From assembly GCF_027125355.1 (NCBI RefSeq), contig NZ_CP114052.1, positions 1,931,030 to 1,995,029 on the forward strand: a DNA stretch of 64,000 nucleotides, given 5' to 3'. The stretch comes from Peptostreptococcus equinus. Lineage in GTDB: Bacteria; Bacillota; Clostridia; Peptostreptococcales; Peptostreptococcaceae. Shown here one piece after another: positions 33,839-42,303 of the stretch (position 1 is its first letter; the number at the start of each line of letters is the position of its first letter). The notes under the pieces are model-generated. The model was given only the letters and a program-made list of their open reading frames with translations, was not told the origin of the DNA and made no database searches. A program made the position numbers and the translations under genes.

Positions 33839-35173
33839 TTAATTTATTTCTTTTATCTTATCAACGAACTTTTGTATACTTCCCAACCAAACTAATTCCA
33901 CATCACAAAGCTCTCCGTGTCTATTTTTTGCTATCTTTATATCTGCTAAATTTTTCTTTTTAGTTTCAATCTTAGTATAATATTCGTCCCTATATATAAA
34001 CATTACTATATCAGCATCCTGTTCTATCGCTCCTGAATCTCTAAGGTCAGATAACTTTGGTACATGGTCTTTACCACTTTCAGTATTTCTAGATAACTGA
34101 GAAAGTGCAACTACTGGACAATCCATTTCTTTTGCCAGTATCTTCATAGCTCTAGATATCTTTGCAACTTCTTGTTGCCTACTTTCAGCTCTTCCATCAG
34201 CCTCCATAAGCTGTAAATAATCTATCATTATCATATCCAAACCAGAATCCATTTTAAGTTTTCTACACTTGGATCTAATTTCGGACATCTTTATACCTGG
34301 AGTATCATCAATAAATATCTTTGATCTAGACAAAATCTTCATAGCCTCTGCTATTTTTTTCCACTCATTATCTGCTATTTTACCTTTAGATATATCTGAA
34401 ATCCCAACTGTAGACAGTGACGATATCAGTCTTTGTACCAACTGCTCTTTTGACATCTCTAAACTAAATACAGCTACACTAGCCTTTGATTTTATGGCCG
34501 CATTAGCAACTAAGTTTAATGCAAATGCTGTCTTGCCCATACCAGGCCTAGCTGCAATTAATATAAGGTCACTCTTATGTAATCCACCTAATTTCTTGTT
34601 CAAATCTGCAAATCCAGTGTCTAATCCAGTGATATCACTGCCACTGCTATAAACCTCTTCTAGAGTTCTATAAACATCATCTAAAACATCACCTACGACC
34701 TTAAAATCTGATTTATTTCTTTCCTGAGATATCTCAAATATTTTCTTCTCAGCTATATTTAAAATATCTTCTATACTATCTTCTCCCTGAAAACTACTAT
34801 TTATTATTTGATTAGATGCAGATATCAATTGTCTTAAAACTGATTTTTGCTTTACAATCTCTGCATACGTTTTTGCATTTGAAGATGTAGGAGTAATTGA
34901 AGTTGTGCTAGTTAGGTAATTTATACCACCTATTTTATCCAAATATCCCTTATTTCTTAATTTTTCGGATACTGTAACAATATCTATAGGATTATTCTCT
35001 TTTTCTAATTCTACCATAGCATCAAATATTACTTTATGAGAATCCATATAAAAATCGTCTCTGTCCATAAATTCTTTTACGGTAAATAAAGCATCCTCAT
35101 CCATTAATATAGAACCTATTATACACTGCTCTGACTCTAAGCTATGTGGTGGAACTTTTATAATTTCAGCCAT
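33839..35173 (-). CDS. dnaB: Replicative DNA helicase
   Basis: Hexameric fork helicase of the DnaB type (called DnaC in B. subtilis), 444 aa. The N-terminal domain (PHSLESEQCIIGSILMDEDA) is followed by the RecA-like motor with Walker A ARPGMGKTAF (about residue 205) and MIMIDYLQLM, then LSQLSRNTE and DLRDSGAIEQDADIV. It follows rplI on the same strand, separated by a short hairpin, and converges on the dnaD/dnaI-like pair, so helicase and loader genes face each other around the DnaA-box cluster. Confidence 0.96.
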   Translation of the reverse strand: MAEIIKVPPHSLESEQCIIGSILMDEDALFTVKEFMDRDDFYMDSHKVIFDAMVELEKENNPIDIVTVSEKLRNKGYLDKIGGINYLTSTTSITPTSSNAKTYAEIVKQKSVLRQLISASNQIINSSFQGEDSIEDILNIAEKKIFEISQERNKSDFKVVGDVLDDVYRTLEEVYSSGSDITGLDTGFADLNKKLGGLHKSDLILIAARPGMGKTAFALNLVANAAIKSKASVAVFSLEMSKEQLVQRLISSLSTVGISDISKGKIADNEWKKIAEAMKILSRSKIFIDDTPGIKMSEIRSKCRKLKMDSGLDMIMIDYLQLMEADGRAESRQQEVAKISRAMKILAKEMDCPVVALSQLSRNTESGKDHVPKLSDLRDSGAIEQDADIVMFIYRDEYYTKIETKKKNLADIKIAKNRHGELCDVELVWLGSIQKFVDKIKEIN

Positions 35174-35200
35174 ATTTTCACCCCTTTAAATTAAAGAATA

Positions 35201-35220
35201 GGCGAGGTAAAAACCTCGCC
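35201..35220 (-). terminator. GC-rich hairpin between rplI and dnaB
   Basis: GGCGAGGT (35201-35208) and ACCTCGCC (35213-35220) form a strong stem with an AAAA loop. Downstream on the minus strand only a mixed T-rich stretch follows, so it may be an attenuator or mRNA-processing site rather than a full terminator. Confidence 0.55.
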
Positions 35221-35225
35221 CAATA

Positions 35226-35675
35226 TTAGTTTTGTTCTTTAACATCAACCCTAATCTTAGTAGTTACCTTTTGATGTATTTTTATTTCTACAAATCTTGA
35301 ACCCAATGTTCTGATTGGTTCATCTAAAAGTATCTTTCTCTTATCTACTTCTACTTTCTTTTGTTTTTTTAGCTGTTCTGCTATTTCTTTAGAAGTTATA
35401 GAACCAAATAACCTTCCACCTTCTCCAGACTTAGCAAATATTTCTATATTTATATCTTCCATTTGCTTACCCAATAATACAGCTTCTTCATACTCTATCT
35501 GTTCTTTTCTTTCCTTAGATTTATTTTTTTCATCTAGTTCTTTTATATTAGAATTTGTAGCCTCTACAGCATTACCTTTCTTTATTAAGAAGTTTCTAGC
35601 ATAACCATCGCTAACTTCCTTTATTTCTCCTTTTTTACCAGTTCCCTTTACATCTTTTAATAATATAACTTTCAT
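35226..35675 (-). CDS. rplI: 50S ribosomal protein L9
   Basis: Large-subunit protein L9, 149 aa, which bridges two globular RNA-binding domains with a long helix. The N-terminus [18 protein letters not shown] and [17 protein letters not shown] are diagnostic. The C-terminal domain includes [12 protein letters not shown] and [10 protein letters not shown]. It directly follows gdpP (its ATG is adjacent to the gdpP stop) and precedes dnaB, the usual gdpP-rplI-dnaB arrangement in Firmicutes. Confidence 0.97.
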   Translation of the reverse strand: MKVILLKDVKGTGKKGEIKEVSDGYARNFLIKKGNAVEATNSNIKELDEKNKSKERKEQIEYEEAVLLGKQMEDINIEIFAKSGEGGRLFGSITSKEIAEQLKKQKKVEVDKRKILLDEPIRTLGSRFVEIKIHQKVTTKIRVDVKEQN

Positions 35676-37697
35676 CTATTTTTTCTCCTCTTCAATGTAG
35701 TTTTCTATTATTTCTTTAACCATATTATATGCATCATCAATATCTATATTTTTAAGTTGGGCACCAGCGATATCCATATGACCGCCACCGCCTATTTTTT
35801 CCATCATTATATGTACATTTATGTCCCCAAGAGATCTAGCACTTACAAATATAGTATCTCCCTTTTTTCCCAAAACAAAAGAAGCCTTTATATTTTTTAT
35901 ATTTAATAGCTCATCTGCTGCCTTTGCAATTACTATATTTACATTGTCAATTTCTTCATAAGAATAAGATATACAAATTGTCTGATCAATAATCTCTGTT
36001 CTCTTTATTATATCTGCCTTTACCAAGAAATCTTCAGCATAAGAATTAAAAAATTGCTTTACTAATATTGTATCTGCACCCATATTTCTTAGGAATGACG
36101 CTGCCTCAAAAGTTCTAACACCTGTCTTAAACTCAAAGTTCTTTGTATCCAGATATATACCACCCAGTAAACCTTCAGCTGTTAGTTTATTTATCTTCAT
36201 ATCACTATCATTGTCAGTATACTGTATAAGTTCAGTTACCATTTCACAAGTAGATGATACATATATAGCATGGAATAATAATACCGTATCGTTAATATAA
36301 TCTACTCCTCTTCTATGGTGATCTATTACTACCACCCTATCAGATAAGTCTAACAATCCTTCATATTCGGTATAAGCAGGTCTATGTGTATCAACCACTA
36401 TTACTAGAGTATCTCTATCACAGATTCTCTCAGCCTTTTCATGATCAACAAACATATTTTCATAATATGGATTTTCTTTTAGTCTATTTATAAATATTTC
36501 TACAGACTCTCCAATATTTTCCAATACCACATTTGCTTCTTTTCCATAATTTTTACATAAATCATATACACCTACTGCAGCGCCCATAGCATCCATATCT
36601 GGATATTTATGACCCATAATAAGTATTTTTTCACTTTGATTAATAAGCTCTTTTAATGCTAGTCCAATCAATCTAGATTTGACCTTTGTCTTTCTTTCAA
36701 ATCCTTTTGACTTACCTCCATAAAAATTAAAACCTTTTTTATTTTTTATAGCAGCCTGGTCTCCACCTCTACCTAAAGCCATATCAAGAGCTCCAGATGC
36801 AAAGTCACCAGTTTCCTCTATTGTGTCTCCATCATATCCACCACCTATACTAAATGTTATTGGTAGCTTATTTCCATATTCTATTTCTTTAGCCTTATCT
36901 AATATAGAGAACTTAGTATTTTCAAGCTCTAGTACACTCTTTCTTCTCATAAAAAGAATATACTTGTCTGTAGCTATTTTTTCCACCAATGACCCAGTCT
37001 GATCTCCTAAGTTAGCTATCAATGTTTCTATTTCCATGGCTAGCAAAGGTCTCTTTTCTTCTGGTGTACTCTTAAGAACTTCTTCATAACCATCTATTTC
37101 TACTATTAATACTGCCTCTTTAGTATCATCACAATCTTGTCTAGCCTTTATAAGTTCAGTTTGATCAATCCAATACATTATTACTCTATAATCTGCACTT
37201 CCATCAGATTCGTCATCCATTTTTGTAAATGAATATTTAAGAAGATATCTTCTTCCTTTAAATTCAAAATCTTCCTCAATTACTTTATTTTCATCTAGAA
37301 CTTTTCTCAGAGTAATATTACCTATTAAATTTTCAATATTAAGACCTACAGAGCTTGTATTATCTTCAATTCCAACCATTCTATTAAAAGATTTATTTGC
37401 CCATGTTATTTCACCATTCAACTCTAAAAAACAAAGAGGCAATGGTACGCTTAACAGAGTTTTTCTAGTTAGTTTATTACAGTTAAGCGATAAATTTTGT
37501 ATTTTATCTTTTAAAATTTCTTCATCAGACTTTTTCTTCTTTATAATTAAAAATACCATTAGTATACATAAAATAATTCCTATAATACCAACGTTATTTT
37601 TACTATAAAGAGCATAAACACTGAATAAGAACACGGCTAAAATACATAAGTAATCTCCGTAGTAAAGTATATTCTTGTTTTTGTCTTTGTTATTCAT
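35676..37697 (-). CDS. gdpP: Cyclic-di-AMP phosphodiesterase GdpP
   Basis: Membrane-bound enzyme of 673 aa that degrades c-di-AMP to pApA. Two N-terminal helices (about residues 10-50) are followed by a PAS-like domain, a degenerate GGDEF domain (FSIGGGYDGD) and the DHH/DHHA1 hydrolase with IMGHKYPDMDAMGAA, VVDTHR, IDHHRRG and GGGGHMDIAGAQ. All active-site acidic and His motifs are kept. The ATG at 37697, with GGAGG before it, was chosen over TTG 37709. It follows the DUF2232 gene and precedes rplI. Confidence 0.95.
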   Translation of the reverse strand: MNNKDKNKNILYYGDYLCILAVFLFSVYALYSKNNVGIIGIILCILMVFLIIKKKKSDEEILKDKIQNLSLNCNKLTRKTLLSVPLPLCFLELNGEITWANKSFNRMVGIEDNTSSVGLNIENLIGNITLRKVLDENKVIEEDFEFKGRRYLLKYSFTKMDDESDGSADYRVIMYWIDQTELIKARQDCDDTKEAVLIVEIDGYEEVLKSTPEEKRPLLAMEIETLIANLGDQTGSLVEKIATDKYILFMRRKSVLELENTKFSILDKAKEIEYGNKLPITFSIGGGYDGDTIEETGDFASGALDMALGRGGDQAAIKNKKGFNFYGGKSKGFERKTKVKSRLIGLALKELINQSEKILIMGHKYPDMDAMGAAVGVYDLCKNYGKEANVVLENIGESVEIFINRLKENPYYENMFVDHEKAERICDRDTLVIVVDTHRPAYTEYEGLLDLSDRVVVIDHHRRGVDYINDTVLLFHAIYVSSTCEMVTELIQYTDNDSDMKINKLTAEGLLGGIYLDTKNFEFKTGVRTFEAASFLRNMGADTILVKQFFNSYAEDFLVKADIIKRTEIIDQTICISYSYEEIDNVNIVIAKAADELLNIKNIKASFVLGKKGDTIFVSARSLGDINVHIMMEKIGGGGHMDIAGAQLKNIDIDDAYNMVKEIIENYIEEEKK

Positions 37698-37709
37698 TAA
37701 GTCCTCCAA

Positions 37710-38729
37710 CTATTTATCTACAGATAACCATCTATCCCTATAACCCATTGTATTGTCCAACATACCAATAATAGCTAGACCAGGAGCTATACCCATAAAT
37801 AAAATTATCAAAATAAAAAGTATCCAATTTACAGCTTTTTTTGTTTGAGACCAGTTTTTTACTATATAAATAAATAAAGAAATACCTTGTAGTAAAAATA
37901 GTATGCTCATTACTGCTATATAATTACCAATTATAAATTCAGTATTTATTTCTTTATTGTAATATCCTACAAAAAATAATATCAAAATTGAAATAAATAA
38001 AACATATACTGGTTTTCCTGGTAGAACAAAGTTGTCTACTCCTATATGTTCAATTTTATTTGAATATACATAATTTGATAGTCGAATTGCGACAAAGTAG
38101 CAAATTATTGAATATAATACAGCTTTAGCAAATATAAGAACTGCAAATATAGATCCTATATTTGATACTTTACCCAATACACCAGTATCTTCAATCCTTT
38201 TTAAGTCTTGTGGACTCAAATTTTGTCTGTATATCGCAACGACTTTGTCAAGAATGCCCTGTAAGTTTTTTATAATATCATTATCAAAAATATATTTCAT
38301 AACAATATAATATAATGCTATACCTACAGCAAATACTAATATTGATAATAAAAATGTAGATATTGAAGCATATTGATTCTGCTTTACTTTTATCTTTTTA
38401 GATTCTTTTTCTTTTATTATATATATCTTTCTAATTCTTGAACCATTTATTATTATTCCACACAATAAACTTGGTATATAATATATCAAGGCTATTTTAA
38501 TAGCCGCAATTTCTCCTCCCAACAGATATGTAATTGCTACACCCAACACAGTAAATGATATTGATATTAGAATATGAGCCTGTATACTCACAATCATCAA
38601 TACTAATGAGGCTAAAATTGATAAAAAATATATTTTTTCACCTATAAAAAATGTTAATATTGAAAAAACTACAAATAATATAAGCGTAATTATATTTTTT
38701 CTAAATAATATACTTTCTTTAATTTCCAA
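37710..38729 (-). CDS. DUF2232 (YybS-like) membrane protein
   Basis: Integral membrane protein of about 339 aa with some eight hydrophobic helices. It resembles B. subtilis YybS, which lies upstream of gdpP as here, and has no established function. A TTG at 38729 is the likeliest start: AGGAGGTGG lies ten bases upstream, and more upstream codons would place the ribosome binding site inside the gene. The last segment (about residues 300-320) reads VNWILFILIILFMGIAPGLA. The gap to gdpP is 12 bp. Confidence 0.8.
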   Translation of the reverse strand: MEIKESILFRKNIITLILFVVFSILTFFIGEKIYFLSILASLVLMIVSIQAHILISISFTVLGVAITYLLGGEIAAIKIALIYYIPSLLCGIIINGSRIRKIYIIKEKESKKIKVKQNQYASISTFLLSILVFAVGIALYYIVMKYIFDNDIIKNLQGILDKVVAIYRQNLSPQDLKRIEDTGVLGKVSNIGSIFAVLIFAKAVLYSIICYFVAIRLSNYVYSNKIEHIGVDNFVLPGKPVYVLFISILILFFVGYYNKEINTEFIIGNYIAVMSILFLLQGISLFIYIVKNWSQTKKAVNWILFILIILFMGIAPGLAIIGMLDNTMGYRDRWLSVDK

Positions 38730-38895
38730 AAAGCTACCACCTCCTAAATTTACATTATATTTTATTATATCATTTTTTAATAGTAATGTAAATTTAAGCA
38801 CACAAGTTGTACTCAACTATTCTCAATAATTTCAAGTATCTGATTAAAAGTTTTGGAAATAATCATATAATATATCTTATTTTTCTTAAATGTAT

Positions 38896-38930
38896 AAAAA
38901 AAGTAACTGAATTATAAAATTCAGTTACTT
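38896..38930 (-). terminator. Terminator of the GntR-ABC operon
   Basis: AAGTAACTGAATT (38901-38913) pairs perfectly with 38918-38930. A seven-T run follows on the minus strand. Confidence 0.93.
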
Positions 38931-38975
38931 ATATTCCAAAGATTTATAAATATATAAAGGGGTGAATTTTATATA

Positions 38976-39743
38976 TTAATCTAAGTTTAATTTTTTATCT
39001 AATATATATACTGTTCCAATAAAGAACACTATTGATAATACTATTTCATAGATATTGTAGAATATTATTTTTTTTGTAATAGATTCTATCAACAAAATAG
39101 CACTTGTATTACTGCTATTTTCAATGAATGAATTTCCAAATAACATCTGTGACGACATTGATATTATATATGCTGTTACAAAATAGAATATTATTGAAAA
39201 TATATTCTTGTGTTTCTTAAGCTTTCCTATTTGTCCAAAAGAAAGAGCTAAATATATAAGCATTACACTTGAGAATGATGATATTAATGTATAAATAATA
39301 ATATTAATGGCTAATGAGAAAGTCATATATTTGGCTACTTGGTCAAGTACCTTTATAAGCCCTTCCATATTTCCTTCATTTAAAAACAATCCAATACAAA
39401 AACAAGCTAATAGAACTACCAATGTGGTAAATATAGAAAAGAATACTATTGTAAAGGCTTTTGATAATACTATTGTGCTTGTCTTAGCTGGTACTGTAAA
39501 CATCAAATAACCTTCATCACTCAATAAAGACTTATTGAATCTAGTAATTGTGAATACCAATACCATTATAAATGTTGTTACTATTACTACTACAAAGAAA
39601 AACATTGCCGTTCCTGATAATACACTGTCTACATTTTTGATAGTGGTAGCTAAAAGTATTGATGCTATAATCATTAATAAGTAAGCTATTGAAAAAGTTT
39701 TAAATAATGACTTAAATTCGTATTTCATTAATTTTCCTAACAT
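38976..39743 (-). CDS. ABC-2 type permease of a GntR-linked ABC exporter
   Basis: Membrane protein of 255 aa with about six helices, starting MLGKLMKYEFKSLFKTFSIA, the usual opening of ABC-2 permeases. It overlaps the ATPase gene by 7 bp and is the last gene of a gntR-ATPase-permease operon. Such YtrA-linked exporters often respond to cell-wall antibiotics or other envelope stress, but neither substrate nor direction is evident from this sequence. Confidence 0.82.
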   Translation of the reverse strand: MLGKLMKYEFKSLFKTFSIAYLLMIIASILLATTIKNVDSVLSGTAMFFFVVVIVTTFIMVLVFTITRFNKSLLSDEGYLMFTVPAKTSTIVLSKAFTIVFFSIFTTLVVLLACFCIGLFLNEGNMEGLIKVLDQVAKYMTFSLAINIIIYTLISSFSSVMLIYLALSFGQIGKLKKHKNIFSIIFYFVTAYIISMSSQMLFGNSFIENSSNTSAILLIESITKKIIFYNIYEIVLSIVFFIGTVYILDKKLNLD

Positions 39744-40456
39744 CTGTATTCCTCCCTAAATATTGAATCTATTGATTTTCCATATTTTTCTCTTAATTTA
39801 TCTGTCTCTTCTTGAAGTAATATTTTTCCATCATTTATAAATATAACTTCATCACATATAGTTTCTATGTCACTTATAAGGTGAGTAACTATCAGTAAAC
39901 TAGAATCCTGAGGTAGATTAGTAAGTATAGTCTTCATAATATATGTTCTCGCAGCTGGATCAACACCTGCTATAGGTTCATCTAAAATATAAAGATCTGC
40001 ATTTCTCGACATTACTAAAATTAATTGTACTTTTTCCTTTGTTCCTTTAGATAATATTTTTAATTTTGAATCTAATTTTATATTCATATCGCTAAACATA
40101 TTCTCTGCCTTAAACCTATCAAAATCCTCATAAAAATCTTCAAAGAAATCGATAAGATCTTTTACCTTCATCCAACTATTTAAATAGGTTCTTTCTGGCA
40201 AATAAGATATTTTTTTCTTAGTTTCTACTCCTATGGAATATCCATCTACTAATATTTGCCCAGAATCTATTGTAGTAAGTCCATTAATCATTTTAACAAG
40301 TGTAGATTTACCACAACCATTTGGTCCCAGAAAGGCAACTATTTTTCCCTTATCTATTGAAAAATCCATTCCATTTAAAACATTATTTTTGTCGTATGAC
40401 TTGTAAACATCATTTACTACTAGTATTGAATCTTTGCATAAATCCTTATTAGTCAT
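39737..40456 (-). CDS. ABC transporter ATP-binding protein of the GntR-linked exporter
   Basis: ATPase of 239 aa with Walker A GPNGCGKST (about residue 39), Walker B LYILDEPIAGVDPAAR and a His switch (VTHLISD). The signature position reads LSKGTKEKVQ instead of LSGGQ, common in this subfamily. The ATG at 40456 was chosen, with GGAGG eight bases before it; it overlaps the gntR stop by 8 bp, showing translational coupling. It works with the ABC-2 permease downstream. Confidence 0.9.
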   Translation of the reverse strand: MTNKDLCKDSILVVNDVYKSYDKNNVLNGMDFSIDKGKIVAFLGPNGCGKSTLVKMINGLTTIDSGQILVDGYSIGVETKKKISYLPERTYLNSWMKVKDLIDFFEDFYEDFDRFKAENMFSDMNIKLDSKLKILSKGTKEKVQLILVMSRNADLYILDEPIAGVDPAARTYIMKTILTNLPQDSSLLIVTHLISDIETICDEVIFINDGKILLQEETDKLREKYGKSIDSIFREEYRC

Positions 40457-40826
40457 TTGAAATACCTCCATCTATTAATTCTATGAATATTTCTTTGATT
40501 TCCATTTTCTTGAATCCCATTTTCTCTAAAGTTTTTATAGTTTTTTCTAACTCTTCAATTACCATCTTGTTTCTTAATTTTTTAATCAATGTAACATCCT
40601 CCGTAACGAATCTTCCCTTGGTTCTTTGTGAATGTAATAGACCTTGATTTTCTAATTCACCTAAAGCTCTTTGTATTGTATTTGGGTTAATTTCAAATTC
40701 TGCTGCTAAAGTTCTTACGGGTTCTAATTGTTGTCCCGGTTCATAATGTCCTGATATTATTTTTGTTTTTATAATATCTATAATCTGTATATATAGCGGA
40801 ACATTATTATCAAAATTGTATTGCAT
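40449..40826 (-). CDS. GntR-family regulator, YtrA type
   Basis: A 125-aa regulator with an N-terminal winged-helix GntR domain (VPLYIQIIDIIKTKIISGHY, AAEFEINPNTIQRALGELE) and a short C-terminal dimerisation tail, as in the YtrA subfamily. It is the first gene of the operon with the ABC exporter. A near-consensus promoter and a 17-bp perfect inverted repeat overlap directly upstream, which strongly suggests autorepression. The ligand is unknown. Confidence 0.93.
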   Translation of the reverse strand: MQYNFDNNVPLYIQIIDIIKTKIISGHYEPGQQLEPVRTLAAEFEINPNTIQRALGELENQGLLHSQRTKGRFVTEDVTLIKKLRNKMVIEELEKTIKTLEKMGFKKMEIKEIFIELIDGGISND

Positions 40827-40839
40827 AATATAATCCTCC

Positions 40840-40889
40840 TTTTGTATAATTGTATTGCTGTGTTACTTCTTTAATACAATTATACAAAA
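40840..40889 (-). promoter_or_regulatory. GntR operator: 17-bp perfect inverted repeat
   Basis: TTTTGTATAATTGTATT (40840-40856) and its exact complement (40873-40889) are separated by 16 nt. One arm covers the -10 box and the other reaches the ribosome binding site of gntR. The spacing puts like bases about 33 bp apart, near three helical turns. Confidence 0.8.
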
Positions 40890-40907
40890 GCGGATATATA
40901 ATGTCAA
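40879..40907 (-). promoter_or_regulatory. Consensus promoter of the GntR-ABC operon
   Basis: TTGACA (40902-40907) and TATAAT (40879-40884) with exactly 17 nt between, both perfect consensus. Such a strong promoter makes sense only if it is tightly repressed by the overlapping operator. Confidence 0.85.
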
Positions 40908-40916
40908 CAATAAATT

Positions 40917-40973
40917 TTATATATAGTAAAAAAATCACGTTTTTTTATCACGTGATTTTTTTACTATATATAA
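40917..40973 (-). terminator. Long AT-rich hairpin after the YeeE/YedE gene
   Basis: A perfect stem of at least 20 bp (40920-40939 with 40951-40970, extendable by three pairs; core AAAAAAATCACG) with an 11-nt loop. The stem itself contains T runs. It follows the YeeE/YedE gene by about 40 bp and most likely ends its transcript. Confidence 0.7.
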
Positions 40974-41014
40974 GCTTTATTGATTCTATTAGTTGCTTAA
41001 CCTATATTACAAAA

Positions 41015-42289
41015 TTATAAATTTACTTTCTTGGCTAAAATATTTCCTAATATACCACCTATAGCGAGAAACACCAAGAATATCCATCCAGACAAAGAAA
41101 AATTGGCAATAGGTGTATATAAGGCTCCTACATTGCATCCATTAGATAACCTTGTACCAAATCCCATAGAAAATCCGCCTAATACATAGAATAGTGCTTC
41201 TTTTGAATTTATCTTTAGTTCAGAATAAAAAGTCTGCTTAAATATTCCCGCTGTTAGTAAATACATTGCTGTTCCCACAACAATTCCAAAATTCTGTACA
41301 TTTATAGGATGTGAGAAAAATGGCATAGAAAAAGCTACATCAGGCATCAAAGTAAAATTAGATAGTGACTTTGAACTTACACCAAATAACATTAAGAATT
41401 TACCAAACCATAAACCATATGGAGTAGAGGCCCCCCAACCGGCCTTTGTAACACCCATTAAGATTGTAAATATTACCGCTATAATTATAGCTGCAGTTTT
41501 TAGAGTCCATGAACGTACAAAAATTCTCTTATACATCTCTTCTGAAAATATACTGTGTTTTACTGTATCAAATTCACCAATATTATTTTCTACTAGCTGC
41601 ATTTCTTCACTGGCATGCCCAAAATAAGTATTATTTTTCTTTCTATTACTTTCATATTTATAAGATATATATACTACTAAAAAGCAAAAACATCCTGTCA
41701 AAATCATAGCTCCCAAATAACCTTCCAAGCCATCAAACTTAAATAAATCAGGTAGGTATATTCCTCCATATCCTATCTTTGTTCCTGTGGGTGAAGATAT
41801 TATGGATTTATTTACCCACGCTTGGCTATTTTGTATAGGAAAACCTATAAATACTCCAAAACAGAAGAAAATCAAAGTTATAATAGCTCTAGGTAGACCT
41901 GTAACTAAGTCTGTAAGCACGCCTGAAGCACAACATGATGAAAATGCCATTCCAAATCCAAATAGTATACCACCCAACAACAATCCAGTATTTATAGGAT
42001 TTATCCAAAGATCAAATTTACTTGGATCATGTTTAAATAAAACTGCCGTACTCATTAAAGCAGTTATGAAAAACATAAACATCATAGTTCTAAGTAGCCT
42101 AGTAGATCCTGTTCTAAAAGACCTATTTATAGATCCTGCAAAACCACTATAACCTCTAGTCAATGTATATCCAAGACCTATACCAATGACCAATCTAAAA
42201 AATAATATATCACTTTCCAAATAGAATCTTCCAAATACTAAACTAAGTAGTATTAAAATAAACCCTATTATTCTTTCTCTTTTGTTCAT
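41015..42289 (-). CDS. YeeE/YedE family transporter (thiosulfate or selenium type)
   Basis: Integral membrane protein of 424 aa with about ten helices. Cys-containing motifs are GFGMAFSSCCASG (about residue 110) and GFGTRLSNGCNVGALYTPI (about residue 380), the signatures of the YeeE/YedE family, whose members import thiosulfate or have been tied to selenium use. It lies 14 bp behind a CoA-disulfide-reductase/rhodanese gene, so the pair probably forms an operon for sulfane sulfur uptake and reduction. The cargo (thiosulfate, sulfide, polysulfide or a selenium form) is open. Confidence 0.85.
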   Translation of the reverse strand: MNKRERIIGFILILLSLVFGRFYLESDILFFRLVIGIGLGYTLTRGYSGFAGSINRSFRTGSTRLLRTMMFMFFITALMSTAVLFKHDPSKFDLWINPINTGLLLGGILFGFGMAFSSCCASGVLTDLVTGLPRAIITLIFFCFGVFIGFPIQNSQAWVNKSIISSPTGTKIGYGGIYLPDLFKFDGLEGYLGAMILTGCFCFLVVYISYKYESNRKKNNTYFGHASEEMQLVENNIGEFDTVKHSIFSEEMYKRIFVRSWTLKTAAIIIAVIFTILMGVTKAGWGASTPYGLWFGKFLMLFGVSSKSLSNFTLMPDVAFSMPFFSHPINVQNFGIVVGTAMYLLTAGIFKQTFYSELKINSKEALFYVLGGFSMGFGTRLSNGCNVGALYTPIANFSLSGWIFLVFLAIGGILGNILAKKVNL

Positions 42290-42303
42290 TTTTCCTCCTA
42301 TTT

